64,000 nucleotides of DNA from Mrakia gelida (lineage: Eukaryota > Basidiomycota > Tremellomycetes > Cystofilobasidiales > Mrakiaceae), in assembly GCA_024345305.1 (NCBI GenBank), contig BRON01000003.1:1488001-1552000 (forward strand), read 5' to 3'. The notes under the pieces are model-generated. The model did not search any database. It was not told where the DNA came from and was given only the letters and a program-made list of their open reading frames with translations. A program made the translations under genes and the position numbers. The first letter of the stretch is position 1, and every line of letters starts with the position of its first letter. Below are positions 44,602 through 55,626 of this stretch, piece by piece.

Positions 44602-47600
44602 CTAGACGATGGGAATGACGAATCCCTTCCTTCCCCTCCAGACCTTCTCCTCCCCACCCTTGACCTTCCTCTCGTCGCCCTTCGGAAGGACGACCCACAG
44701 GCTGTCCCAGAGAGGAACGAACTCCTTCAAGACCCAGCTCGCCTTGACTTCGATCTCGTCTCCTCCGACAGCGGCGTACTCGACTCGGACTCTCGAGACG
44801 GCGAGGCCATCCATGTGAGACTCTCCGTCATCCTCATTCCATTCCCAGCTCCACGATGAGGAGGTAGTGGAGGTCGAGGAGGGAGGAGGAGGGAAAATCT
44901 CGACTCCTCTGAAATCGTCGAGATCGACCACTCCTCCCGCGGATTTGAGGAGGATTCGAGTTCCGTCGGCGGTGGTGGATGGGAGACCGGTTGGAGAGGT
45001 GATGGCGACGCAGGGCTTGCCGATGGGGATGATGGTTCCAGCTCGAACGAAGACGGCGCTGGGAAAGGGAGGGAGACGAGCGAGTTCGGGCTCAGCTTCG
45101 GTCGTTTCGATTCGGGATCGTTCGAAGGAACAATACTTACATGTTGTCGAAGGGAGTGGGAGTAGTGACGGTAGTACCAGCCTCGTAGAAGAGACCGGTG
45201 TTGAGGTCGTAGTAACCCTGCGAGAAAAAAGAAGAGGTCGGCGCGAGAAAGAGGGTCGACGCGCCGCAAAGAGAAAAACTCACCTCATCGACTCCACCAG
45301 ACGCCTTGCTCGAAGGAAGGTAGACCTGTCTAGAGGTGACTCCGGGGTAGTAGCATCCGGCGACGAGCTTCCAAGAGGAAAACGTGAGGATGCGAAGTGA
45401 TCAGCGAGGAACGAGACGGAAGAAACCGCTCGAACTGCTCTTGAAACGAGACTCACGATTTTCCCGGTTCCGAGCCAGTAGTCTTGACCTAGGAGTAGGT
45501 AAAGATGAGCGAATGGGTCAGCTCTGAGATGTCGATTCGAGTTCCGAAGATCGAGAGTCGATTTGAGACTCACCGTCGACAACTTCCTCCTCGTAGCACT
45601 TCGGATCTCGCTCGAACTGATCCCATCCCATCCAAGTCATCGGAGCTGGAGACAAAAGTGAAAAGAGACAGAGTCAGCTCGCCGAACTTTGAAGGAGACA
45701 CGTCGAGCGAAGATGAACTCACCCTTTCCCAGAGTCGTCGCTTCCCACTGAAGGGCGTAGAGGTAGGGGAGCATCTCGTATCTCCTCTCGATAGCTTGTC
45801 GGATGAGAGGAAGGATCTCGGGGTACATCCAAGGCGAGTTTACTTCGGCTCCTCCAGATCGATCCTAGAAGAAACAACGAAAACGAAAGCGAGTCAGCAA
45901 CGGTCGCGTCGCGAAGAGGACAGACTGAGAGGAGTTCACGAACAGCTTTGGTGGGCTTGAAGGAGTGGATGCCTGCGGAATAAAAAAAAGGCTAGTCAGT
46001 TCCAAGGGAGACGAAGTAAAAGAGAGAGAGGGACGAACAGAATCGAGATCGATAAGCGGCCGACTGGACCCATCGAAGGAAGAGCTCAGGAGAAGGGAGA
46101 GGTCCTCCGAATCCTCCGATGTCGTCGCCGTAGGTGTGAAGGAAGCTGACACCAGAGTTGAGACCTTGAGAGATGTTTCCTCGGAACGTCTTCCAGCTCG
46201 TCCAGCTTTACGAGAAAGAAAGCGTAGGGGTCAGCTCGAGTTCCGTTCGAAGACTCGAAGAATCGCGAAGCCAGACTCACTTGTCTCCACTCCACGACGA
46301 GGAGATGTACTGAAGGGATCCGACGTTGGCACTTCTACTCAAGACGAACACTCGTCGTCCAGGTTGAGTCTCCTCGAGGGTGTCCTTGCTGGAACGCGAG
46401 AGTAAAAAGGCGGAGACGGTCAGCTCGACGAGGACGTGCGAGGGCAGAGAAAGGGAATCGAAAGAGTCGACGAGACGAGACGAACCTGACTTGTCCGACG
46501 AGCTCGCAATTGACGATGGTTCCTACGAGTCCGACGGGCTTGGGCCCAGGAACTGGGTTGAGCGAAGAGAGAGAGGAACGCGAGCGTGAGCGTGAGCTTT
46601 TCGCTCGAAGACGGTTCGAGTTGGCTACTCACCTCCGGGGTTGGTGAAGTTCGAAGGAAGCTCCCACTTGGCAAGATGAGTATGGTCGGCGAGGGTGAAC
46701 TCGTTGTCGTCGCTGCAAAAGAACAGAGCGGAGGGATCAGCTCGTCGACTTCGACTTCAAGACTCGAAAGCGTCGCGAAGTTGAACTCACTTCCAAGTCG
46801 AATCGATACCTCTTCGGACCAAGTCCCTCACTCCATCAGCCCACCAGTTTCGACCCTCGATGCTCGTCATATCGACCCAGCTTCCGAACCAGTTCTCGTT
46901 CCACAGACCGCTCCAAACTTGAGTCGACGAGTGTCCTCCAGTGACGGGATCTTGGAAGAGAGCATCGGCAGCTTTGAGCTTCGGGTAGTGAGGGTGTCGA
47001 TGAGAGACGTAAGGCTTGATGTTGGCTGAGACCTGCAGTACGAGATAGGAGAAGAAGCGTCAGGAAAGATTCGACCGATCGAGATCGAGACGCGTCTGCT
47101 CGAGCGCTGCTCACCTTCATTCCTCGCTCGTGGTAGAACCTCATGAGTCCTTCAAAGTCGGGGTAGCGATCGTGGTTCCAAGTGAAGACCTTTCTGAAGC
47201 CATCAACCTATCGGATCAACGAAGAGATGGCGAGTCAGCCGCGTCGCTCGAAAAGCAAGGGTAGGCTGGATGAAAACGAGACGTACCTTATCGACTGTGT
47301 AGCCCGACGAGAGATGCATAGCCGAGCAGGGGATCTGGTGCTCCTCGCACTTCTGAGGGAAGAGTTTGAGGAGTTCTTGGGCCGGCGGAGAGTCCTGTGA
47401 CAAACGACAAAGCGAAAACAAGGAGTCAGTCGCGTCTCGCGTCTCTCGAACCCGTCTGCTCCAATTCGACTCCGCTCGATACTCATACTCACCGACTCAG
47501 CCTGTCCCATTGTAGAAGCGAGGTATCCGAGCCACTGTCGAGGGATGAGGGTCGTCGCTCCTCCTTGAGACTCGAGCAGATCTCTCCAGCCGTCCTTGAC

Positions 47601-49289
47601 GTTCTGACCAGTGGTTCCCCAGGAGATGATCATATCGAGAGGTCCCTCCGTCTGAGTAAACTTCTTAAAGTCTCCGAGAGGATCGTTGTGCTCGCCTGTC
47701 AAAGATAGGAAGGAGAGAAGAGGAGTCAGCGTCGGTCGGCAGTCGACGCGTCTCGGAAAGGACTCGGCAGGTTAAGAAGATGGGACTCACATCCGAGATC
47801 CCACATCCCAGCGCCAGCGGAGGGAGTGAAGATTCCTTGGACGAAGGGGAAGGGAGCTGGAAGAGGAGGGAGGATGAAGAAGTGACAGTCAGGACGCAAC
47901 GAAAAGAAGGCTCGCGCGAGAAGGAAGAAATAAGGTCGAAACGAACCTCCTTCTTTGACCGGATCTTGGAAGTTTGGGTTCGGGATGATGAGAAGGAATG
48001 GAAGTTGCTTGTAGAGAGGGTCCGAGTTCCAGGCGTCGTAGAGCTGGTGGAAAAAAGGCGCGTCAGTCGGACGCGACACGAAGAAAACAAAACGAAACGA
48101 CTCACGGCAGCGTTGGTCTGCAGAAGGAAGGTGAAATCTGCGTCAGCAACTCGAGATACTGCTGTGCGCAATCGAGGAAGGTAGGCTTACAGCTCTCATC
48201 TCGAATCGTCGTCTCGCGAGGTTCGAAGGAGCAGCCTTCTCTCCGAGCCCAATGCACACCGAAGTGAGATCGATCTCAGAGTAGGAGCTGAACCCTCCAA
48301 CTCTCCCTCCCTCCTTGGGAACCGTAGCGAGATCCTCAGCAGTGCCCTCGAAGCAGTAGCCTGCGAGAAAGGAAACGAAATCAACGGCGTCAGTTCGTCT
48401 CGAAGAGAGAAAGAGGGCGAGTCGGCGAGATTCTCGACTCGACTCACCTTTGTACGAAAGATCTCGATGGATCACTCGACCCTGAGCATCAACGATCTTG
48501 AGGACAGGACAAGCTGAGTAGTCGAGAGAACCGACGACTCCCCCCTCGAGTGGGAAGGTGAGCGATTTGGTGTTGGCGTTGATCTGAGAGCGAGATTGAA
48601 ACGAAGTCAGCCCACGGAGAAAAGGGAGGAGCTCAACGAAGGGTGATATCGGTCTCTTTGGCAGCCAGCCCCTGCGTGGAGCCGTTCTACGCAGAGGAGG
48701 AGGAGCGAAGGGCGAAGGAAAAGAAGGCGGAGACGAAGCGAGGGGGCGGAAATCCTGCCCCTGGGAGAAAGAAGGGGAGAAGAAGGGACGGCGTGACCCT
48801 TCTCAAACAGTGATCGTTTCCCCAACTCTTCCTCTCGCAGTCTTCTCTGTCTCTGAGATGAGGAAAACTTGCGAGGTGCAGGAAAAACGTTCGCCTCTGC
48901 TCTCTTTTGTCCACTAAAGCTGGACTCAGTCCAGCTTCACTCTACAGCTCCGTCGTTCCCCAACGAACAGAGCTCAACATCGGAGGACCCCGCTGCCAGC
49001 TTGACCTTCCATCTCTCGTCCTCCCTCCTCCCTCCTTCTTCTCACTCACCTCAAGTCCCTTGAAAGGCAGTGCAGGAAGTTCCTCAGTCCTCTTGAGTCC
49101 TCCCTCCATCGTTCCAGGAGAATCGGATCTTGCGAGGACGATCCTGAGGCAGGAGGGCGAGAGGAGCGAGAGGACGTAAACGAACGATCGTTCAGCCGGG
49201 ATGGAGGGTTGATGAAGGACGATGGACGTGGGAGAGTCAGAGCTGGGAGGGAGGAGGTCGAAGTCGACGAGGGGAGTTTCGTAGGGCAT
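44602..49289 (-). CDS. GH31 family glycoside hydrolase
   Basis: Retaining alpha-glycosidase of family GH31. Start MPYETPLVDFDLLPPSSDSP without a signal peptide, so probably intracellular. Exon 1 ends in phase 0 at 49050 and a 466 nt intron (48584-49049) follows. Then INANTKSLTFPLEGGVVGSL, SYSEIDLTSVCIGLGEKAAP, FLLIIPNPNFQDPVKEGG and GAGMWDLGCEHNDPLGDFKK. The catalytic barrel has LIPRQWLGYLASTMGQAES, GFRKVFTWNHDRYPDFEGLM, YHERGMKVSANIKPYV, then the nucleophile Asp in GIDSTWNDDNEFTLADH, the acid/base region YISSSWSGDNWTSWKTFRGN, and HTYGDDIGGFGGPSPSPELF. The C-terminal part (YEMLPYLYALQWEATTLGKA, FDNIAVFVRAGTIIPIGKP) is typical. It ends RGRKGFVIPIV with TAG at 44602. More than 15 exons. The motif WNDDNEF points away from classical secreted alpha-glucosidases (WxDMNE); substrate unknown. 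Confidence 0.88.
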
Positions 49290-49672
49290 CTTTGAAGGAG
49301 AAAAGAGATGGGGAAAGGGAGATGGGGGGTGGGAGTCGGGAGTGAAGGCGAGTGAAAGTCGTCGATCTGCTTTTTGAGAGGAGCGGCTGAGGCAGGAGGT
49401 CGGCGACGAACGAACGAGAAAAGCGAGCTACTGGTGAAACGAGGGAAGATTTGCGTTTCGGATCTTGTTAATCAGGTCTCGGGTCTTGAGGACATTCAGC
49501 AGAGATGGAGACGAGCCTTCTGAGTACGAAACTGAAGCTCCGTTGACCTGAGAGCGATTTGAGACGCGAGCGAACGTTCTCTCGCGTCTTCTCCTCTCCT
49601 CGTTCCTCTCCCTCAAGAAAGACAAGGACAAGGCCGAGTGATAGAAGATCATGATAAAGATGCTAAGTACGC
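49290..49672. promoter_or_regulatory. Gap between UTP12 3' end and GH31 start
   Basis: About 380 bases between tandem minus-strand genes. It contains the small frame listed separately (49428-49676) and purine-rich sequence just upstream of the GH31 start. Confidence 0.35.
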
Positions 49673-49676
49673 TCAA
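49428..49676 (-). CDS. Possible small exon or microprotein
   Basis: A minus-strand frame whose second half looks coding: VNGASVSYSEGSSPSLLNVL and KTRDLINKIRNANLPSFHQ before TAG at 49428. An acceptor-like TCTCAG precedes it at about 49550. Upstream it reads SIFIMIFYHSALSLSFL and a basic stretch. It overlaps the UTP12 stop and lies on the same strand between UTP12 and GH31. It could be a separate small gene or an alternative 3' exon of UTP12, or chance. Confidence 0.25.
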   Translation of the reverse strand: MSVLSIFIMIFYHSALSLSFLRERNEERRRRERTFARVSNRSQVNGASVSYSEGSSPSLLNVLKTRDLINKIRNANLPSFHQ

Positions 49677-52600
49677 ACAACAACTCTTTTCCTCTTCTTC
49701 TTCCCCTCCTCAATCCTCGCCCTAACCTTCTCCTCATCCATCCCCTCGCTCTCCCAGAACTCAGCCGTCTTCTCCCCCTCCACCTGCCTCTGAATGAACT
49801 TGAGCGCCGCGAGGTTGTAGCCTACCGTCTCCCGTTGACGTCGAAGAGCCGAGCGGAGGTAGGTTCGAAGGGAGATGATCGTTGGTCGCATGAGGTTGTT
49901 GGAGACGATTTGGGCGTGGTGGGTTCGAAGGAGGAAGAGGAGGATTCGGGAGAGGAGGGGGGTGTTCCATTCCTACAGAAACGCGAGAAAGAAGCGAAAC
50001 AGAGAGTCAGTTTGGGCGAGAACGAGAACGAGAGAAAGAGAAGCGAAAGAGAAGGGACGAAGCGCGCGACTCACCTTCTGTGCCCAGAAACTCAAGCACT
50101 CAAACATCGACCCCACATACCTAAACGGCAGCACGATCAACGCATCCTGCAAACTCGCGTTCGGGATCTTGGCCAACACGTTCAGCACGTTCTGCTCGGG
50201 TCCTACGTCCCCCATCGCTTTGAGCAACGCGTTCTTCTCCGGCGGAGGCACGTTCTCGTTCCCAGGCTTCCCCTTCGCCTCCTCGTACTCCCTCCACGCC
50301 TCTCGCTCGTCGTCTGCGAGGTCGAGAGCCTCCATGACCTTCTCTCCTGCCATGAGGGTCTCCATCGTCTGCTTGGTGACCGTAGAAGCTTCGGCTTCGT
50401 CCTCTCCTCCGGCACCTTCGTGTGCAGCGGTTCGGTTGATGGAGTCGGCGATGTTGGCGTCGTAGAGGAGTTCGAGTTCTTTTTCGCGTTCTTCTTCGAG
50501 GAAGAGCTGGAGGGTGGGTAGGCGGGGGTGGGAGGTGGAGAGAAAGGAGAAGTTGAGTCAGAAGGGAGGAGAGAGGGTAAGAAGGGGGGGTAAGAAGGGA
50601 GGGAAAGAGACGTGACACGACTCACAGGCTCGTCCGTCTTCTCCCAGACCCGAATCGACCGATCGTGAGATCCAGAAACGACAAACTTCCCCTCCCCGGA
50701 CACAGCCAAAGCCCAGATCTCCCCGTGGTGTCCGTCCATCTTCTGGATCATCTCGAACTTGGAAATGAACGCGAAACGAGAACGAAGGGTCAGCTCGAGG
50801 TTCGGTCGACGCGTCTTTCTCTCTCGCTCCCTCGTTCGCTCGACGACAAGCTTCGAACCAACCCAAAGAGGGGAAAAAAGACGAGTACACACCTTATCCC
50901 CATCCCAGTATTTGAGAGCCTTATCCTTCCCCGCGGACCAGAAGTAATGCGAGTCCTTCTCGAACGCGACCTGCATGACGCTCTCCTCGTGAGCGAAGAT
51001 GGACTTGTGGCAGTCTCCGAAGTCGAGTCCCCAGATCTTGATGTTCTTGTCGGCCGAGCAGGTGATGAGCAGTTTCGAGTCCGAGGAGACGTCCATCGAG
51101 AGGACGGGGAGCTGAAGAACGAGGGGTGGCGAGGTCAGCTTCGAGCGCGAGAGAGAGAGAGAGAAAGGACGCGTCCGAGGATCAAATCGAGAGCAAGAAA
51201 CGAGCAACGCAGCGAACCTTGTGACCGTAAAGGGAAAGGAAGAACTTGAGGGTATCCTGGTAGAAGACCTTGACGGTGGCATCGAGAAGAGCGACAGCGA
51301 GGAGTCGACCGTCTGGCGAGTAGCGAACCGAGAGGACGTCGTCCGTCATCTTGAGCGTTCGAGTGTGAGTGAGAGCGAGAGCCTTCGATTTGAACTGTGC
51401 GAGCGAAACGAAACCAAAGAAACGAGATGGTAAGCTTACGAAAACACGAACACGAAAGAGGAGAAAGAAAGGAAGGAAAGAAACGAGATGACACGTACAA
51501 CTCGCTCAACCCCCATCCGATCCTTGACCGTCTGCGACCCCACATCCGTCTCCTTCATCTCGAAGTCCCAGAACTTGACGTCCTTATCGGCACTTCCCGA
51601 GACCATTCCTCGCTGATCAGGTCGGACTTGGATCGACCAGACCGGTCCTGTGTGAGCTTGGGTTTCCGAGAGGAGCGTCGACGAGGAGATGTCGTACAAG
51701 CAGAGCGATCCGGATTTGGTTCCGACGACGACCTAGAAGCAGCAATTCGACGAAAGCAAAAGGAGAGGAGGAGGTTGGTCAGTTTTGCGTGAGATGTGGC
51801 TCGAGAGCAGAAGTCGAGGAGGGAAAAGGGAAAGTCGAGACTGACGTGACGATCCCCAGGCAACCAACACACGCAGATGGCATACCCCCCCTCCATGGTC
51901 CTGATACAACTCAACGTCTTCAAGTTCCAAATCTTCAACGTCCCATTCGACCCACTCGCGAGCAAATCATCCCCTGCCGAAACAGCCAGACACCTCACGT
52001 CCCCTCGATGTCCCTGAACATCGACTCCAGCAAGTCGCTTCGCTTCCGGTGGAGGCGCGTCCTTGGGGAGTTTGCCAGCCGAGGCGGAGGGTGGGAGGGG
52101 GATGGAGTGGGTTTCGAGGGAGTTGGTGGAGAGGTGGAGGAGGAGCGGGAGGGTGGGTTTGAGGGACGACGAGGATCCGGAGCCTTGTTCGTCCGAAGAG
52201 GAGGAGGGGAAGGAGAACGACTTGATCTTGGAGGAGGCGTGGACCGAGGTCCAGAGAACGAACTTCTCTCCCCACGAGGTGGGCTTGTCGGTGTCCTCCT
52301 CCTGAACGACGGCAGCGGATCCTTCGGTGGCAGCAGCAGCCTTCTTCTCTCGATCTCTCTTCTTGCGACGCGCCTTCTTCTTCTCGACTTCGGCGTCGGA
52401 GCGGATTCGGAGGATAGAGAGGGTTCGGTCGGAGGTGAGGATGAAGAGGAGGGGTTGGGTCGGGTGGAAGCGGATGTTGGTGATGGGAGTGGGAGCGGTT
52501 GAGGGGAGAGGGAGGGTCGAGAGGGGAGTGATGAGTTTGGTGAGCTGAGAGAACGACGAAGGGAGAGGAACGGTCAGTTGTCCACGCGTCCTTTGAGCTA

Positions 52601-53700
52601 AGCTCGTAAACCCAAAGTTCAGGGAGCTTCGTGCGCCCGTCCTGAAGCCTTCGGAAGCCGGAAAGAAGTGGAAACGAAAGCTCACCTCTCCATCGTCTCC
52701 CTCGCGAACACCCTTCGCCAAAGCCTCCTCTCCAATCCACCAACCCTTCACCTCTCCCTCTCCACTCGAGGTAACGACCTCCCACCCACCAGTTCCAGCC
52801 TCCTCGACCTGCTCGTCTTCTCCTCCGTCCTCAGCCGAGATGGCAGCCTCTCCAGCGACGAAACGGACGTGAGCAGCGTGGACGGCGGATCGATGAGCGA
52901 CGACAGTCTCGACGCAGTGAGAGGTTTGGAGATCCCAGAGCTTGAGGAGGGTGTCGAGGGAGGTAGAAAGGAGGTATCCGGGGTGGGAAGAGGAGGTGGG
53001 GTGAGGGAGGAAATGGAGGGAAGTGACTGGAGAGCGGTGGGAGTGAAGTCTGGCGAAGGTGAGGGAGAAAGGTCAGCTCTTCGTTTGAGCCGAGCTCGCT
53101 TGCTCGAGCTCACCAGAGCGCAACACTTAGGAGAGAGGGCTAACCTGACGATACCTCGTTCCTCTCCTACATCCCAAACTACGATCTCACCCTCTGTTCC
53201 TCCACTAGCCAACCTCGACCCGTCCGCGTCCCAACCGAGAGCTGTGACGGCCTTCTTGTGTCCGTTGAAGCAAACGATCTCGGTCGCCTCTCGTTGCTGA
53301 CCTGCAGTTCCTGACGAAGCTGCTGCTGAGGGGAAGGACCATATACGTATCGAACCGTCGTGGTAGCCGACCGAGTAGAGGGAGGAGGAGGGGGAGGAGG
53401 AAGGGGAGCTCGAGATTTGAGTGACCGGAGAGGTGTGAGAAGGAGAGTGCCACATAGAGACCTGAGTGAAACAGAAACGTGGCGAACAGAAAGTCAGTGA
53501 TGAGGTCGTATGTAGATGGAGGTGCAGGAGGTGAAGGGGGGCGTGAGACTTACTAGGAGAGCTGTCTTGACCTCCCAAACGAGGACGTCCTCGAGAGCTG
53601 GAACGAAGGCGAGTTTGCCATCAAAGAGAGAGTTGGCCGCTGAAGAAGCGATCAACCCGAACGACTGGGTAGGTTCGTGGCGAAGGTAGGATCGAACCAT
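49673..53700 (-). CDS. UTP12: U3 snoRNP WD40 protein UTP12/DIP2 (WDR3)
   Basis: Tandem beta-propeller component of the UTP-B subcomplex of the small-subunit processome, acting in 18S rRNA maturation in the nucleolus. Start [42 protein letters not shown] repeats: [115 protein letters not shown], [40 protein letters not shown] and [19 protein letters not shown] linker with a basic [14 protein letters not shown] patch (about 52340) may be a nuclear signal. The C-terminal Utp12 domain reads [40 protein letters not shown] and [20 protein letters not shown], ending KKKRKRVVV at 49673. About ten exons. It shares a 201 bp divergent promoter with uL5m. Confidence 0.92.
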
Positions 53701-53901
53701 ATCGTTTCGAGGGTAGGTGACTGTTGAAGATCCGAGAGGGAGGGGGAGGGAAGGGAAAGGTCAGCTCGAAATTTCACGCGCAGGAGGAGGGAGGGAAGGA
53801 GGAAGGAGGAGACGAAAAGTCAGCTCGACCTGCCTCTTCACCATCACTCCCTCCCTCCCTTCTTCCTCTTCCTCCTCTCTATCTCTCCTCCTCGTTCGAC
53901 C
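53701..53901. promoter_or_regulatory. Bidirectional promoter, UTP12 / uL5m
   Basis: 201 bp between the starts of two ribosome-related genes (nucleolar processing factor and mitochondrial ribosomal protein). CT-rich next to the uL5m start. No discrete element recognised. Confidence 0.45.
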
Positions 53902-55101
53902 ATGTCGGTTCGGCGAATCGCCTCGAGGTTCCCTAAGCTCGCTTTCCCTCCAGCAGCCACTCGATCCTCGCCCGTCCTCCTCTCTGCTCGAGCGACCTCG
54001 TCCTCCTCCCCTTCCTTCGACCAGCTCGCATCAACCTCAACCTCCCCAACTCCCTCTCCCTCTTCGGACGCTACCCTCCTCTCCTCCACTACCACCACCA
54101 CCACTCCCTCTCCCTCTTCCACCCCTGGACCTCGAGCTCCCAAGGCGAAAGCTACGAAGGCTGAGAAGGCAGCAGCCAAGAAGGCTTCCACCCTCCAGTC
54201 CCTCAAACCCGCCGTCTTGGCTCCTCCTCTCATCGAAGACCTCCGTCTAGGCACCGTCGGACCTCTCCGATTCCAAGACTTCTACCACAACTCCCTCGAG
54301 GACGACCTCCTCTACCTCACCTACTCCCACCGACTCGCCATCGACCCCGACCTCCCCCCTCCCAACCTCTCCGCCTTCCAACTTGACCCTACCAACCGCT
54401 ACGCCATCAACCGCTCCCACCCTCTCCCCAAAGGTCGTCGAGACACCCTCATCCCCGTCCGAAAAGCCGTCAACGCCTACACCGTCCCCAAATTGGAAGC
54501 CATCACCATCAACGTCAACGTCTCTGAAGCGATCCAGCAAAAAGCTCAACTCCTCGGAGCGATCCACATGCTTCGAACCATCACCTCCCAAGTCGAAGGA
54601 AACCGAGGTGTCCCCACAGCCCAAGGAGTCCAAATCAACTACGCCAAGATGGGAGTCGCAGCCTGGGGAGTCCGACTCGGGATGCCTACAGGATGCAGGA
54701 TCACCCTCGAAGGAGACGAGATGTGGCGCTTCCTCGAAACCCTCACCGAGTTCGTCTTCCCTCGCTTGCGAGAGTGGAAGGGACTCAAACTCCCCCAGAT
54801 CCGAGGAGAGGACAGGACGGATGAGAGCTCGACGGCTGGGGTGGTAGGGATGGGGTTGGCTCCTCCGGCGATGGCGTTGTTCCCTCAGATCGAGGCCTGC
54901 TTGGATGCGTATCCGAGGTTGTACGGGATGAACATCAGTTTCAAGACGAACCAGAGAGGGTTTGGGGCGGCGGATAGGAGTAGGGCTTTGATGAGTGGGT
55001 TTAGGGTGCCGTTCAATAGGGTGCCGGAGGTGAAGAGGAGGGCGGTGGCGGTTTGGAAGAAGGGGAAGAGGGTGGTGGATCCGAAGATGAAGAGGAAGTA
55101 G
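53902..55101 (+). CDS. MRPL7: Mitochondrial ribosomal protein uL5m (MRPL7-like)
   Basis: Large-subunit mitochondrial ribosomal protein of the bacterial L5 family. Single exon of 399 residues, unusual in this intron-rich window. The start MSVRRIASRFPKLAFPPAAT is a mitochondrial presequence, followed by a Ser/Thr/Pro-rich linker to about residue 90 and the basic KAKATKAEKAAAKKA. The L5 fold begins near IEDLRLGTVGPLRFQDFYHN. Conserved parts are VPKLEAITINVNVSEAIQQK, AQLLGAIHMLRTITSQV, GVAAWGVRLGMPTGCRITLE, GDEMWRFLETLTEFVFPRLR and FKTNQRGFGAADRSRALMSG. It ends in basic KKGKRVVDPKMKRK with TAG at 55099. Length is above bacterial L5 because of the N-terminal extension. Confidence 0.88.
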   Translation: MSVRRIASRFPKLAFPPAATRSSPVLLSARATSSSSPSFDQLASTSTSPTPSPSSDATLLSSTTTTTTPSPSSTPGPRAPKAKATKAEKAAAKKASTLQSLKPAVLAPPLIEDLRLGTVGPLRFQDFYHNSLEDDLLYLTYSHRLAIDPDLPPPNLSAFQLDPTNRYAINRSHPLPKGRRDTLIPVRKAVNAYTVPKLEAITINVNVSEAIQQKAQLLGAIHMLRTITSQVEGNRGVPTAQGVQINYAKMGVAAWGVRLGMPTGCRITLEGDEMWRFLETLTEFVFPRLREWKGLKLPQIRGEDRTDESSTAGVVGMGLAPPAMALFPQIEACLDAYPRLYGMNISFKTNQRGFGAADRSRALMSGFRVPFNRVPEVKRRAVAVWKKGKRVVDPKMKRK

Positions 55102-55626
55102 AAGAGCAGTGAGTAGAGCGCGTTTTCTGTCCTTCTTTCGATGTACACCTATCTCGCGAGCTGACGAGTCTTTTCGTTACACCTTCGTTCTCGCAGCTCA
55201 TCGTCGTCGTCGGAATCTCGCACTCGGTCGTCGTCGTCGTTCGTTCGGAGGGAGGAGGAGGAGGACGGGAACGGTCGTTTGCGGTTGGACTGGATCGGAA
55301 GGGGATAGGGGTAGGAGGGGTAGATCTACTATGTCTTTTCGTAGCCTCTTGAAACTCTCTTCTCGTTTCTGAAAGGAAAGAACGAACAAAGTCGCCCTCC
55401 TCCCTCCCGCTCTCTCTTCCCCTTCCCGCCCTCAAGACGAGCTCAAGTCGTTCAAAGATCGTCACATAAGAAGAAACCGAGTCGCCGAGTCTGTAAGAGT
55501 ATGTACTAAACGCCAAACCAAAAGGGGATCGAACGACACGAAGGAGGGAAAGGAAAACGAGAGTCGAGTCGAGGACGCGTCGAGCGAGTGTACGCGAAGC
55601 AGAGCAAAGAGAGGGAGCGAGCGAGA
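55102..55626. other. Convergent intergenic region
   Basis: About 525 bases between converging genes. A plausible intron-like string (GTGAGT at about 55111, CGAGCTGACG, TTCTCGCAG at 55197) lies just after the uL5m stop and could be a 3' UTR intron. A GACGCGTC octamer lies at 55575. No gene seen. Confidence 0.4.
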
